DNA of 25,243 nt from a virus. Positions 1-7,202 of the stretch are shown here, piece by piece; positions within the stretch are counted from its first letter, which is position 1; each line of letters starts with the position of its first letter. The notes under the pieces are model-generated. The model saw only the letters and a list, made by a program, of their open reading frames with translations, was not told where the DNA came from and ran no database searches. The position numbers were made by a program, and so were the translations under genes. The stretch is taken from IMG/VR virus record IMGVR_UViG_3300043411_001619, positions 1-25,243 of that record. The stretch is one strand, 5' to 3'.

Positions 1-6
1 GACAAA

Positions 7-762
7 ATGAAAGTCCCCTTTAGACTTAACCCTCCCCAAGTTGATTTTATTGAAAAAAGCACTGACCGTAATGTAATCCTAAAAGCTAGAAAGATGGGCT
101 TCAGCTCTCTACTACTAGCTATCGCCTGTTTGAAGTTCCTGCATGGCAAGAATGAGCGTTGTGTGAGTATGAGTTTTGATGTAAATGCCTCTACTAAGCA
201 ACTAGAGCGAGCTAAACAGTTCATTGACTCCTATATGCAAATAAACCGCCTGGACTACAAGTTCAAATACAACACCAAAACTGAAATGGTCTTCCAAAAC
301 GTTGATGAGAATGGCGAGAAGTACACCAATACCCTAAGAATCGGTACTGCCCAGACTGCTGGATTCGGTAGAGGTGACGATATATCCTTTCTGCACCTTA
401 CTGAGGTGTCTCTAGCTGACAATTTAGAAGAATTACTAGCAGGTGTTGGTGAGGCTGTGATAAATGACGCCATGATTACCTTAGAAACCACCGCCAATGG
501 CTACAACCCCTTCAAAACCTTCTGGGACGAGGCTAGTTCTGGGGCTAGAGGCTATTCAGCCTTCTTTTATGAGCCTAAATGGGAGTATTCAGAGGAGTTT
601 TTAGCTAGAAAGCGTAAAGAACTAGGTAGATTATACGACCAAGAGTACCCTGAGAGCCCCGAAATAGCCTTTATTGCCTCTGGACTCCACTTTTTTGACA
701 CTGAGGCTATGCGTTGGTACTTAGATAATCATAAACAACCCATTAAGGACCCCTATGTTTAG
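7..762 (+). CDS. terL: Large terminase, N-terminal ATPase part (split gene)
   Basis: This is the ATP-driven motor half of the phage DNA-packaging terminase, which docks on the portal and pumps DNA into the prohead. The opening (FRLNPPQ, then NVILKARKMGFSS at residues 22-34) matches the adenine-binding/Walker A region of large terminases, with an atypical P-loop ARKMGFSS. FLHLTEV (128-134) fits the Walker B position with E133 as catalytic glutamate, and TTANG (161-165) fits the coupling motif. At 251 residues it is only half of a normal TerL (about 450-550). The frame stops at TAG 760-762, and the nuclease half continues in the +1 frame from 755. Only 6 bases lie upstream of the ATG, so its ribosome site is outside the window. 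The assignment is firm; whether it is made alone or as a fusion is open. Confidence 0.9.
   Translation: MKVPFRLNPPQVDFIEKSTDRNVILKARKMGFSSLLLAIACLKFLHGKNERCVSMSFDVNASTKQLERAKQFIDSYMQINRLDYKFKYNTKTEMVFQNVDENGEKYTNTLRIGTAQTAGFGRGDDISFLHLTEVSLADNLEELLAGVGEAVINDAMITLETTANGYNPFKTFWDEASSGARGYSAFFYEPKWEYSEEFLARKRKELGRLYDQEYPESPEIAFIASGLHFFDTEAMRWYLDNHKQPIKDPYV
745..757 (+). other. Candidate +1 frameshift site (or indel) joining the two terminase frames
   Basis: The bases read AAGGA (745-749), C, then CCC TAT in the first frame. A ribosome slipping +1 on CCC (751-753, re-pairing as CCT) would continue ATG TTT AGG and join the ATPase frame to the nuclease frame as ...KDPMFRRY..., a natural-looking TerL junction. 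The Shine-Dalgarno-like AAGGA just upstream resembles the stimulator in bacterial prfB +1 shifting, and CCC-U slippage is known in Listeria phage PSA. The same AAGGA can also be the ribosome site of the downstream ATG at 755. A single-base error in the run of four C would produce the same picture. Confidence 0.45.
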
Positions 763-1411
763 GAGATACCGTGCTTATGAACCCGATGAGTTCTATTTAG
801 TATTCGCTGATACGGCTGCTGGTGGGGGTGACTTCTGTGCTACCCAGTTTATGTGCCAAAAGAACCTAGACATACCAGTTGTTTATCATAAAAAGACCAC
901 CGCTACTGAAATGACCCCAATACTCCACCAAGAACTAGAACGTATCTATGATATTACTGGTGTTCAACCTGTAGTGGCTTATGAGCGTAACAATGGTGGT
1001 ACATTTGAGCTAGATAGATTGGCTGCTCTTAACAAACGAGGCAAATACCGCATGTATCGCACTAAAGACAAGGCTGGCACATTCAAAGGGCAACGAGATA
1101 CCCCACGTCTAGGTTGGGACACTAACTCCGCTACCCGCCCCGCTATGCTTGCTGACCTTAAACAAGCCATTGACAACAAACTAATTACTATCTATGACCG
1201 CCCCACTATAAATGAGATGTTTAGCTTTGTGGAAGTTCAGACTACTACTAGTTGGCGAGCGGCTGCCGAAAAAGGTGCTCACGATGACCTTATTATGTCA
1301 CTAGCTGGAGTATGGCAAATGTATCAAACTGAGAAACCCATACAACTCCACCGCAACAGAGTAAAAAGAGTACGAAAATATAATCAGTTTACAGGACGAG
1401 TAGAAGCATGA
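755..1411 (+). CDS. terL: Large terminase, C-terminal nuclease part (split gene)
   Basis: This is the RNase H-like nuclease half of the large terminase, which cuts concatemeric DNA at the start and end of packaging. Acidic metal-binding motifs are visible in order: FADTAAGGGD with D19, AYERNNGG with E77, and GAHDDLIMSLAG with D177/D178. Such an acidic set is the signature of the TerL nuclease fold. The ATG at 755 overlaps the end of the ATPase frame by 8 bases, with AAGGA 5 bases upstream, so separate, coupled translation is possible. The combined length of about 468 residues equals a normal TerL, so nothing is missing apart from reading-frame continuity. The fold is clear; only the expression mode is uncertain. 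Confidence 0.9.
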   Translation: MFRRYRAYEPDEFYLVFADTAAGGGDFCATQFMCQKNLDIPVVYHKKTTATEMTPILHQELERIYDITGVQPVVAYERNNGGTFELDRLAALNKRGKYRMYRTKDKAGTFKGQRDTPRLGWDTNSATRPAMLADLKQAIDNKLITIYDRPTINEMFSFVEVQTTTSWRAAAEKGAHDDLIMSLAGVWQMYQTEKPIQLHRNRVKRVRKYNQFTGRVEA

Positions 1412-1455
1412 TATTATCAATCCAAACACAAGCGAGATACATGAAAGATGAGTAA
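1408..1455 (+). CDS. Possible 15-residue coupling peptide between terminase and next gene
   Basis: An ATG at 1408 overlaps the terminase stop as ATGA and opens a 15-codon frame (MILSIQTQARYMKDE). Its stop overlaps the ATG of the next gene at 1448. It exactly spans the only sizeable gap in this part of the operon, so it could carry terminating ribosomes across to the next start. There is no strong ribosome site and no coding signature, so it may be chance. Confidence 0.2.
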   Translation: MILSIQTQARYMKDE

Positions 1456-1705
1456 ACCCCCATTCCAAACTGATGATTACGGACGAGCTGCGTATCTTGC
1501 TCTCAAGAACTTTCCGTTTCTAGGAGTGGTTGGTAAAAAAGAAGTTTACCGCAAATTATTCATCTTTGAAGACAGCCCTGAACTTAGGCAGGAATCCGAC
1601 AACTGGGAACACAACCTCACAGAAGAAGCTAGTAACTACAAGAAATACTTTATTAAGATTTCATTTATTAAAAAAGCTCTAAGAGAGGAAACCCTAGATG
1701 TCTAA
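1448..1705 (+). CDS. Small DUF5659-like protein
   Basis: This is an 85-residue soluble protein of unknown function. Its pattern FQTDDYGRAAYLALKNFPFLGV near the N-terminus, then LFIFEDSPELRQ (about 38-49), a mid-protein W, and a Lys-rich helical end resembles the small phage/bacterial DUF5659 family (F-x-T-x-D, AAYL, F-x-F-x-D pattern). I judge this by motif memory only. No catalytic motif, signal peptide or membrane segment is seen. The start ATG at 1448 has only weak ribosome-site complementarity and may rely on coupling from upstream. It overlaps the next gene by 8 bases. Its position after terminase suggests a virion or packaging accessory role, but this is inference. Confidence 0.7.
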   Translation: MSKPPFQTDDYGRAAYLALKNFPFLGVVGKKEVYRKLFIFEDSPELRQESDNWEHNLTEEASNYKKYFIKISFIKKALREETLDV

Positions 1706-3944
1706 ACCTACTATTGGTCTGTGTATAATATCGCCCGACAAACCAACCGCTAAACGTGTCATAGACCGCTACAGCCAATATTTCGATGAGGTTTACCTAG
1801 AACTTACTCCTAACATCAAGAACTTTGCTAACGCCCGCAATAAAGGACTCAAGAAAGTCAAGACTCAATACTGGTGCTGGATTGACAGCGACGACGACAT
1901 CAAGAACCCAGAGTCTATACCAAGACTAATAGAGATATTAGAGAAAGAAAACCTAGACGCTGTATACCTACCTTATGAGTATATGAAGAACGAGAACGGT
2001 GATGTGGTGGCTTACCAATGGCGAGAACGAATTATGCGAACTTCTCACCCATTCAAGTGGGTTGGAGCAATACACGAAACAGTTACTAGCAAACAACAGC
2101 CCCAAGCAACTAAAAGCGAGCTAGTGACTATCTCACACAACCACACCGAAGATGACTCTAAGCGTTCCATCGAGCGTAACGCCAAGATATTAGAAGCTGA
2201 GTACAATAAAGCTAAAAAGGCTAAAAAGGAAGTAGACCCAAGGATTCTTTACTACCTAGGCAGAACTCGCTTCGACCAGCAAAACTATGGAGAGTCTATC
2301 AAGATACTTCGGGAGTATATAGCTAGTAGTGGCTGGGACGAGGAAAAGTATTTTGCTCATATAAAGATTGCTGACTCTTTGAGTGAACTAGAGGAGTATG
2401 ACGCCGCAAAAGAGTGGGCGTTACAAGCTATGGAGATACAACCAGACTACCCAGACGCTTATTTGTCTATGGCTAAGGTTTGCTTTATGAGTGACGAACA
2501 CGATAAGTGCTTAGAGTGGATAGGCACCGCTAAAAAGAAAAAAGCCCCCCAGACCCTATCTGTCACCGACCCTACCTTATACACCTACAGACCGTTGGTG
2601 TTGGCGGCGATGTGCCATTTCCTTAAAGGACGTATAGAAAAAGCCTATGAGCTTATAGAGATAGTCCATCAAGAGAACCCTACTTTCAAAGGATTAGAGG
2701 GTACCTACCGACCCATTAAGGACTCTTACTTTGAATTGCAGGTTATCCGCCAAGCTATAACTCTCGGTGAAGTAGTGCAAGCTAAAGGCGACCTCAAAGG
2801 CTACATCAAATCCCTACCAGCTTTTATTAGAAATGACCTACGGCTGAAAGACTTACGGAAAATAGCCTATCCAGCAAGACAATGGGAAGATAACGAAATA
2901 GCTATATTCTGCGGTGAAACCTATAACCCTTGGGGACCCGACACCTTACATGAGGGTATGGGCGGAAGTGAAGAAGCCATTACCTACCTTGCTCCCGAAC
3001 TAGCTAAGCTTGGCTACAAAGTGACTGTTTATAACCAGAGGGAAGATGAGCTAGAGCAAGACGGTGTTACTTGGAAGCCCTGGGAACTATTTAACCCAGA
3101 CGACAAATTCAACGTTTTCATTGGTTGGCGACAACCAGCAACTCCTTACCAGTTAGGCATTAAGGCTAAATTTATAGGCATGGACATGCACGACTACCTA
3201 GTGGGGCATCAACTTGTAACCGACAGAGCTGCTGAATGTATTGATAGGTTTTTCTTCAAGAGCCAATATCAGCGTGAAGCCGCCAAAAACCTGCCAGATA
3301 GTAAAGCAGCTATTATTCCTAACGGCATAGTAAAAAAACAATTTGAGGGCGACATAGATAAACAACCTTTTAGTGTTGGGTACTTTAGCTCCTACGATAG
3401 AGGGCTACCAGTCTTACTAGACATGTGGCCTACGATACGAGAGGCTTGCCCTGATGCCACCCTAGACATAGCCTATGGCTGGGATAGTTTCGATGGTATG
3501 CACAAAGGCAACCCCGAACAACAACGCTGGAAGTGGTCAGTTATTAGAAAACTCAATGAGCTAAAAGATATGGGAGTGCGAGAACATGGCAGACTAAGCC
3601 ACGAAGAACTAGCTCGTCTAATGAAATCAATTAAAGTCTGGGCTTACCCCACCTCATTCAACGAGATTTCGTGCATCACAGCCATGAAAGCTATGTACTC
3701 AGGAATGATTCCAGTAACAACATACAATTATGCCTTGGTTGAAACTCTTGATAAGTTTGGTAAACAGTGGGGGGTTCCATCAATAAACATACATGAGGAC
3801 AAGAAGACTCAAGAACAATTTGTTAAACGAGTGATTGACGCACTAAAAAACGAAGACTATAATACAGACGAGCAGATAAAATACGCCGAGCAGTTTGCTT
3901 GGGAGAAAGTAGCAAAACAGTGGGCAACAGAGTTCGAGAAATAA
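1698..3944 (+). CDS. Tripartite glycosyltransferase: GT2 + TPR + GT4-like
   Basis: This 748-residue fusion contains two sugar-transfer modules. Residues 1-170 are a GT-A (GT2) domain: NARNKG (45-50), WIDSDDD with the metal-binding DxD-type cluster at 63-67, and AIHE (H126/E127). Residues about 180-330 are helical TPR-like repeats (YYLGRTRFDQQNYGES; EIQPDYPDAY). This GT2-plus-TPR order recalls SunS, the sublancin S-glycosyltransferase. Residues about 395-745 are a GT-B/GT4-like domain: MGGSEEAITYLAPELAKLGY, SSYDRG (564-569), and an E-x(7)-type end at NEISCITAMKAMYSG (655-669). The start has GAGAGGAA 7 bases upstream. Two active centres suggest successive addition of two sugars, possibly onto a protein bound by the TPR. 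Sugar donors and acceptor are unknown. Confidence 0.88.
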   Translation: MSKPTIGLCIISPDKPTAKRVIDRYSQYFDEVYLELTPNIKNFANARNKGLKKVKTQYWCWIDSDDDIKNPESIPRLIEILEKENLDAVYLPYEYMKNENGDVVAYQWRERIMRTSHPFKWVGAIHETVTSKQQPQATKSELVTISHNHTEDDSKRSIERNAKILEAEYNKAKKAKKEVDPRILYYLGRTRFDQQNYGESIKILREYIASSGWDEEKYFAHIKIADSLSELEEYDAAKEWALQAMEIQPDYPDAYLSMAKVCFMSDEHDKCLEWIGTAKKKKAPQTLSVTDPTLYTYRPLVLAAMCHFLKGRIEKAYELIEIVHQENPTFKGLEGTYRPIKDSYFELQVIRQAITLGEVVQAKGDLKGYIKSLPAFIRNDLRLKDLRKIAYPARQWEDNEIAIFCGETYNPWGPDTLHEGMGGSEEAITYLAPELAKLGYKVTVYNQREDELEQDGVTWKPWELFNPDDKFNVFIGWRQPATPYQLGIKAKFIGMDMHDYLVGHQLVTDRAAECIDRFFFKSQYQREAAKNLPDSKAAIIPNGIVKKQFEGDIDKQPFSVGYFSSYDRGLPVLLDMWPTIREACPDATLDIAYGWDSFDGMHKGNPEQQRWKWSVIRKLNELKDMGVREHGRLSHEELARLMKSIKVWAYPTSFNEISCITAMKAMYSGMIPVTTYNYALVETLDKFGKQWGVPSINIHEDKKTQEQFVKRVIDALKNEDYNTDEQIKYAEQFAWEKVAKQWATEFEK

Positions 3945-4420
3945 AACTCACTCAGGGGAAAACAGCTTTAGTAGATAAAGATGATTTCAAGCGACTTTCT
4001 CAATATAAATGGCACTACAATAGTCGAGGGTACGCTACACGGCAAGAGTACCTTGGGAAAGTAAATGGTAAGTATAAACAGAAAACTATTTGTATGCACC
4101 GAGAGGTCAACAACACCCCTGTTGGAAAAGACACCGACCATATCAATGGCAACAAGCTAGACAATCGTAGAGAGAATCTTCGGACCTGTAGTCGCTCACA
4201 AAATGTAATGAATGGCTTGCGAACTGGTAAATACACGGGCGTATCGTTCTTCCATAATAAGGCCAGAAACTGGAAAAGATATTCAGCACGGATTACCGTT
4301 GGGCAGAAGACTACATTTATTGGTTATTATAGAACCGCCGAAGAAGCAGCTTTGGCTTACAACGATGTGGCTACAAAGTATCATGGCGAGTTTGCTCGTC
4401 TTAATAAGGTGGGGGGATAA
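3920..4420 (+). CDS. HNH homing-type endonuclease with AP2 domain, no ATG start
   Basis: This is a selfish HNH nuclease of the type common in phage genomes, which nicks or cuts DNA at a target site and spreads by repair. The N-terminal EIKLTQGKTALVDKDDF motif opens the family. An HNH core follows (MHREV; DHINGNKLDNRRENLR), then a C-terminal AP2 DNA-binding domain (GVSFFHNKARNWKRYSARI ... FIGYYRTAEEAALAYN). No ATG exists at the N-terminus. The options are GTG at 3920 (used here), TTG at 3899, or ATA at 3941, which would give the family-like opening (M)KLTQGK. The gene overlaps the upstream glycosyltransferase by 25 bases or more and stops 1 base before the next ATG. Identity is firm; the start is not. 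Confidence 0.85.
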   Translation: MGNRVREIKLTQGKTALVDKDDFKRLSQYKWHYNSRGYATRQEYLGKVNGKYKQKTICMHREVNNTPVGKDTDHINGNKLDNRRENLRTCSRSQNVMNGLRTGKYTGVSFFHNKARNWKRYSARITVGQKTTFIGYYRTAEEAALAYNDVATKYHGEFARLNKVGG

Positions 4421-4421
4421 A

Positions 4422-5147
4422 ATGAGATTAGCGGCTCTAGCAGTAGCGTATAAAGAAGAACGCTTTATACCAAAGTACATACAATCTTTGCAAGATAGGG
4501 TAGACGAGATTCTAGTATTAAACAGCATCAAGCCGTGGCACGGTGAACGAGCCAAAGATGACAAAACAGCCAAAATAGCTGAGAGTCTAGGAGTTTCAGT
4601 TATACAGTACAGTTGGGACACCGAAGAAGAACAGCGTAACTGGGGGTTAGATTTTCTACAAGACTATGACTGGGTGCTAGTGCTCGACCCTGATGAATAT
4701 TTAACCGAAGACCAATGGTTAGCTCTGTATGACTGGTTAGATAAAGGTGGGGACCCAGTAGACGCCTACGTTTGTGCACAACAAAACACTTACTGGAAGA
4801 AAGGGTTCATTATCGACCCCCAAGAAGATTACAAACAGATAATAGCTGTCAAGCCTCATGTTAGGTTTATAGACAAAAGAGTAGTTAATTGTGCATGGGC
4901 TCATGCCCCAGTAACACTAGAACATTTTTCATGGGCTCGGACAGATGAAGAAGTCTGGGATAAAATAACTCACTACGGACACGCTAATGAATTTGATACC
5001 GAAAAGTGGTTTAATGAGGTGTGGAAGACAGATAGAACAGAAGACCTGCACCCCTTAACACCATCAGCATTAAAAAAAGCAATCAGGGTTCAACTCCCTG
5101 AAGAATTGGAGAAACTACAACTATGGCCCAATCAAAACAAGAGCTAG
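4422..5147 (+). CDS. GT2-family glycosyltransferase
   Basis: This 241-residue enzyme probably transfers a sugar from a nucleotide donor in the cytoplasm. The N-terminus LAALAVAYKEERFIPKYIQS is the usual GT2 opening strand and helix. DEILVLNS (28-35) is the nucleotide-binding strand, and WVLVLDPDEYLTEDQW carries the metal-binding D89-P-D91. I chose ATG 4422 because the domain begins there and GGTGGGGGG lies just upstream; the same frame extends back to 4212 through the HNH gene but makes no sense there. The C-terminal 90 residues include several Trp and His. It lies 1 base after the HNH gene and overlaps the methyltransferase by 25 bases. Donor and acceptor are unknown. Confidence 0.85.
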   Translation: MRLAALAVAYKEERFIPKYIQSLQDRVDEILVLNSIKPWHGERAKDDKTAKIAESLGVSVIQYSWDTEEEQRNWGLDFLQDYDWVLVLDPDEYLTEDQWLALYDWLDKGGDPVDAYVCAQQNTYWKKGFIIDPQEDYKQIIAVKPHVRFIDKRVVNCAWAHAPVTLEHFSWARTDEEVWDKITHYGHANEFDTEKWFNEVWKTDRTEDLHPLTPSALKKAIRVQLPEELEKLQLWPNQNKS

Positions 5148-5623
5148 AGGACTGGTATTCTAAAACAGACCCGTGGGGTTACAACGACAACTCAGACGAT
5201 AAAGTTAGAAAACAAGTTATTCTTGACGCAATTAGCCCATACGCACCATTCAAACGGGCATTAGATATAGGTGCTGGTGAGGGATTTATCACAAAAGATT
5301 TGCCAGCTAAAGAAATTGAAGCTATTGAAGTGTCCGATTCAGCCTCAGAGCGTCTACCGAGCCATGTAAAGCGAGTTAAGAAACCTACTGATAAATATGA
5401 CTTAATCATACTGACAGGCGTGTTATACGACCAATACGAGGGTCAGAAGATGCTAGATTGGGCAAAAGAACATTGTGATGGGATAATCCTAACTTGTAAC
5501 ATTAAAGACTGGGAAGTGAACCCCCTACCAAACGACAATTTAGTACATAGATACGAATTTCCGTACAGAACATATACTCAAAGTTTGAAGGTATACAAGT
5601 GGTCTGGGTCTTCCACAGAGTAG
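5123..5623 (+). CDS. SAM-dependent methyltransferase (NodS/class I type)
   Basis: This is a 166-residue class I methyltransferase. LEDWYSKTDPWGY (8-20) is the N-terminal motif shared with NodS-like and sugar methyltransferases. ALDIGAGEGFIT (46-57) is SAM motif I, EAIEVSDSASERL (66-78) the ribose-binding region, and YDLIILTGVLYDQY (92-105) motif IV. It is shorter than usual but contains all core strands. NodS methylates a de-N-acetylated chitooligosaccharide, and here the next gene is a NodB-type deacetylase, so a deacetylate-then-methylate sequence on an amino sugar is an attractive inference. It overlaps genes on both sides by 25 bases. Small-molecule or protein substrates cannot be excluded. 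Confidence 0.85.
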   Translation: MAQSKQELEDWYSKTDPWGYNDNSDDKVRKQVILDAISPYAPFKRALDIGAGEGFITKDLPAKEIEAIEVSDSASERLPSHVKRVKKPTDKYDLIILTGVLYDQYEGQKMLDWAKEHCDGIILTCNIKDWEVNPLPNDNLVHRYEFPYRTYTQSLKVYKWSGSSTE

Positions 5624-6063
5624 GCGACGAGGGCGAATATACCGACCCAATAGATAAAATCCTCGAATGTGAGGGTGAAATAACTTTTGATGGTGTGTAC
5701 ACCTCTGTCTTTGACCACCGCCATCTGTTAGCTAAAAGAATGCCAATCCTGTTTGTAACAGGTAATCAGATAGGCAGAGATGGATTTTGCAACCGAGAGC
5801 AACTTTTAGAACTGACACGTTTAGGTTTTGTTCTCGGTTGGCATGGCTGGAGCCACGATAAACTAACTGAACTTAGCGAAGACCGCATCTTAGCCGAACT
5901 CCATAAGCCAGATTGGGTAAGCAACATCTACGCCTACCCGCATGGTGACTTTAACGACACCGCAAAAAAGTGGCTAAAGAAACTGGGTTACACAAAAGCT
6001 TACTCAACCACACAAGGAGATGATGATGTCTATAGCCTCAGACGTAGCTATTTGCAAAGTTAA
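5599..6063 (+). CDS. NodB-type polysaccharide deacetylase, compact variant
   Basis: This 154-residue protein matches the NodB homology fold, which removes N- or O-acetyl groups from glycans with a metal ion. Motifs are ITFDGVYTS (28-36, D31), ILFVTGNQIG (50-59), GWHGWSHDKL (80-89, H82 and H86, the H-x3-H metal pair) and YAYPHGDF (111-118). Canonical enzymes read T-F-D-D-G; here one Asp is absent (T-F-D-G), as I recall in some polysaccharide-cluster relatives, so the metal site should still hold one Asp and two His. The start is GTG at 5599; no in-frame ATG precedes the fold. It overlaps the methyltransferase by 25 bases and the dioxygenase by 38. No signal peptide is seen, so action is cytoplasmic. 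Confidence 0.82.
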   Translation: MVWVFHRVGDEGEYTDPIDKILECEGEITFDGVYTSVFDHRHLLAKRMPILFVTGNQIGRDGFCNREQLLELTRLGFVLGWHGWSHDKLTELSEDRILAELHKPDWVSNIYAYPHGDFNDTAKKWLKKLGYTKAYSTTQGDDDVYSLRRSYLQS

Positions 6064-6643
6064 TGGCTTTGCAAGAGTAAAAAACGTCTTTACCAAGCAA
6101 GAAGTCAGCGACATGCGAGCTAAAGCCATTCTGTCTATGAGAGGTAGCCCAGAAGTGGAGATACTAAAGGGTTATCCAACAATTCTGTACCACCCCTCAG
6201 AACTTAATGAGGTAGTTAATGACCCCCGTCTACAAGAGATAGTTAAGGAATACTACGGTGATGTACCGTTTCACCTAGAAACCCAGCAGTTTTACTTCCA
6301 CCTACCAGGCGACCCAGACGAGTTCGCTTGGCATACAGACGAAAGGTTCAGACCAGGCGTGGGTAATCTTTACTTACAGACCGCCATTCTTATAGACGAC
6401 TGGGCAGAGGATAATAGTGCGGTGGAGTTCATTAAGGGTTCACATAAGAAACCGTTCACTAATAGTGGCGACCTACGAAAGTTCGAGAGGAACGGCTTGA
6501 AGGGGACTAAGTTATTTGGTGAAGCTGGCGATGTTTTTACATGGAGTAATACTGTAGTTCATGGTTCTGAAAGCAACCAAGGTAAAAATAGCCGAATGTA
6601 TTTTATGCACGGCTTCAGAGGAGCGGAACTCAGTGAGTGCTAG
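6026..6643 (+). CDS. Phytanoyl-CoA dioxygenase-like Fe(II)/2-oxoglutarate oxygenase
   Basis: This 205-residue protein has the PhyH-family jelly-roll pattern. WHTDERF contains the iron-binding H-x-D (H103, D105). VVHGSESN gives the distal His (H179), and NSRMYFMHG gives the Arg (R190) that binds 2-oxoglutarate. The opening VNGFARVKNVFTKQEV is also typical. Such enzymes hydroxylate or oxidise C-H bonds using oxygen and 2-oxoglutarate. Three ATGs are in tandem at 6020, 6023 and 6026; I chose the third because AAGGAG at 6014-6019 is then 6 bases away. Lying among glycosyltransferases, it may modify a sugar, a lipid-like carrier or a protein side chain; the sequence does not decide which. Confidence 0.85.
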   Translation: MSIASDVAICKVNGFARVKNVFTKQEVSDMRAKAILSMRGSPEVEILKGYPTILYHPSELNEVVNDPRLQEIVKEYYGDVPFHLETQQFYFHLPGDPDEFAWHTDERFRPGVGNLYLQTAILIDDWAEDNSAVEFIKGSHKKPFTNSGDLRKFERNGLKGTKLFGEAGDVFTWSNTVVHGSESNQGKNSRMYFMHGFRGAELSEC

Positions 6644-7202
6644 TATCACGATAAATATAGTCAGTTACAGATATGGGCATTTGGTTGCTCATTGTCTTGA
6701 GAGCGTGTTAGGGCAAACAGTTAAGCCAGATGTTATACGAGTTTACGATGATGGAGTGGGCGATTGTCGCCACATCAAACAACTTTACCCAGAAGTAGAG
6801 TTTATTGAACGTAAAGGTAACTTAGGTATCATAGCCAACTTCAACCAAGCCTTAAATAGAACCGACACCGAAAGAGTTATGTTTTTAGGTGCCGATAATT
6901 GGCTGGCACTCGACGCCATAGAAAAATTAAAAGATGTTGAGGGCGATATAGTTAGTTACGATGGTTGGATATGGGGTAATGGGCATAATGAACTCTGGCA
7001 CCTACCCAATCAACCACATGGTTCAGCACTTTATAATGTTAAAAAAGCTAAAGAAGTTGGTGGTTACTCAGCTAGTGGCAACGTCCACACAGAAGAAGAT
7101 TCAGTAATGTTTAATAAGATGCGTGAGGCAGGGGCTACATTTACCCACGTTTCAGAACCTCTTTTCTTTTATCGTAGGCACAGGAGTAACTTTAACCAAT
7201 GA
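6633..7202 (+). CDS. GT2-family glycosyltransferase
   Basis: This 189-residue GT-A enzyme opens with SITINIVSYRYGHLVAHCLESVL-type sequence, the usual GT2 start, followed by VIRVYDDGVGD (34-44), in which the DD binds the nucleotide, and RKGNLGIIANFNQAL (60-74). The metal motif position is FLGADNW (84-90), so the DxD is degenerate to A-D-N. HTEEDSVMFNKM near the C-terminus fits the catalytic-base (E/D-D) region. The start is GTG at 6633 with AGAGGAG 9 bases upstream; an upstream in-frame start at 6561 would lie inside the dioxygenase gene. It overlaps that gene by 11 bases and the next by 4. Donor and acceptor are unknown. Confidence 0.82.
   Translation: MSASITINIVSYRYGHLVAHCLESVLGQTVKPDVIRVYDDGVGDCRHIKQLYPEVEFIERKGNLGIIANFNQALNRTDTERVMFLGADNWLALDAIEKLKDVEGDIVSYDGWIWGNGHNELWHLPNQPHGSALYNVKKAKEVGGYSASGNVHTEEDSVMFNKMREAGATFTHVSEPLFFYRRHRSNFNQ

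Noticed and set aside
4212-4421. N-terminal extension of the GT2 gene at 4422
   Set aside because: The added residues are the HNH gene read in another frame; the GT2 fold and a ribosome site start at ATG 4422.
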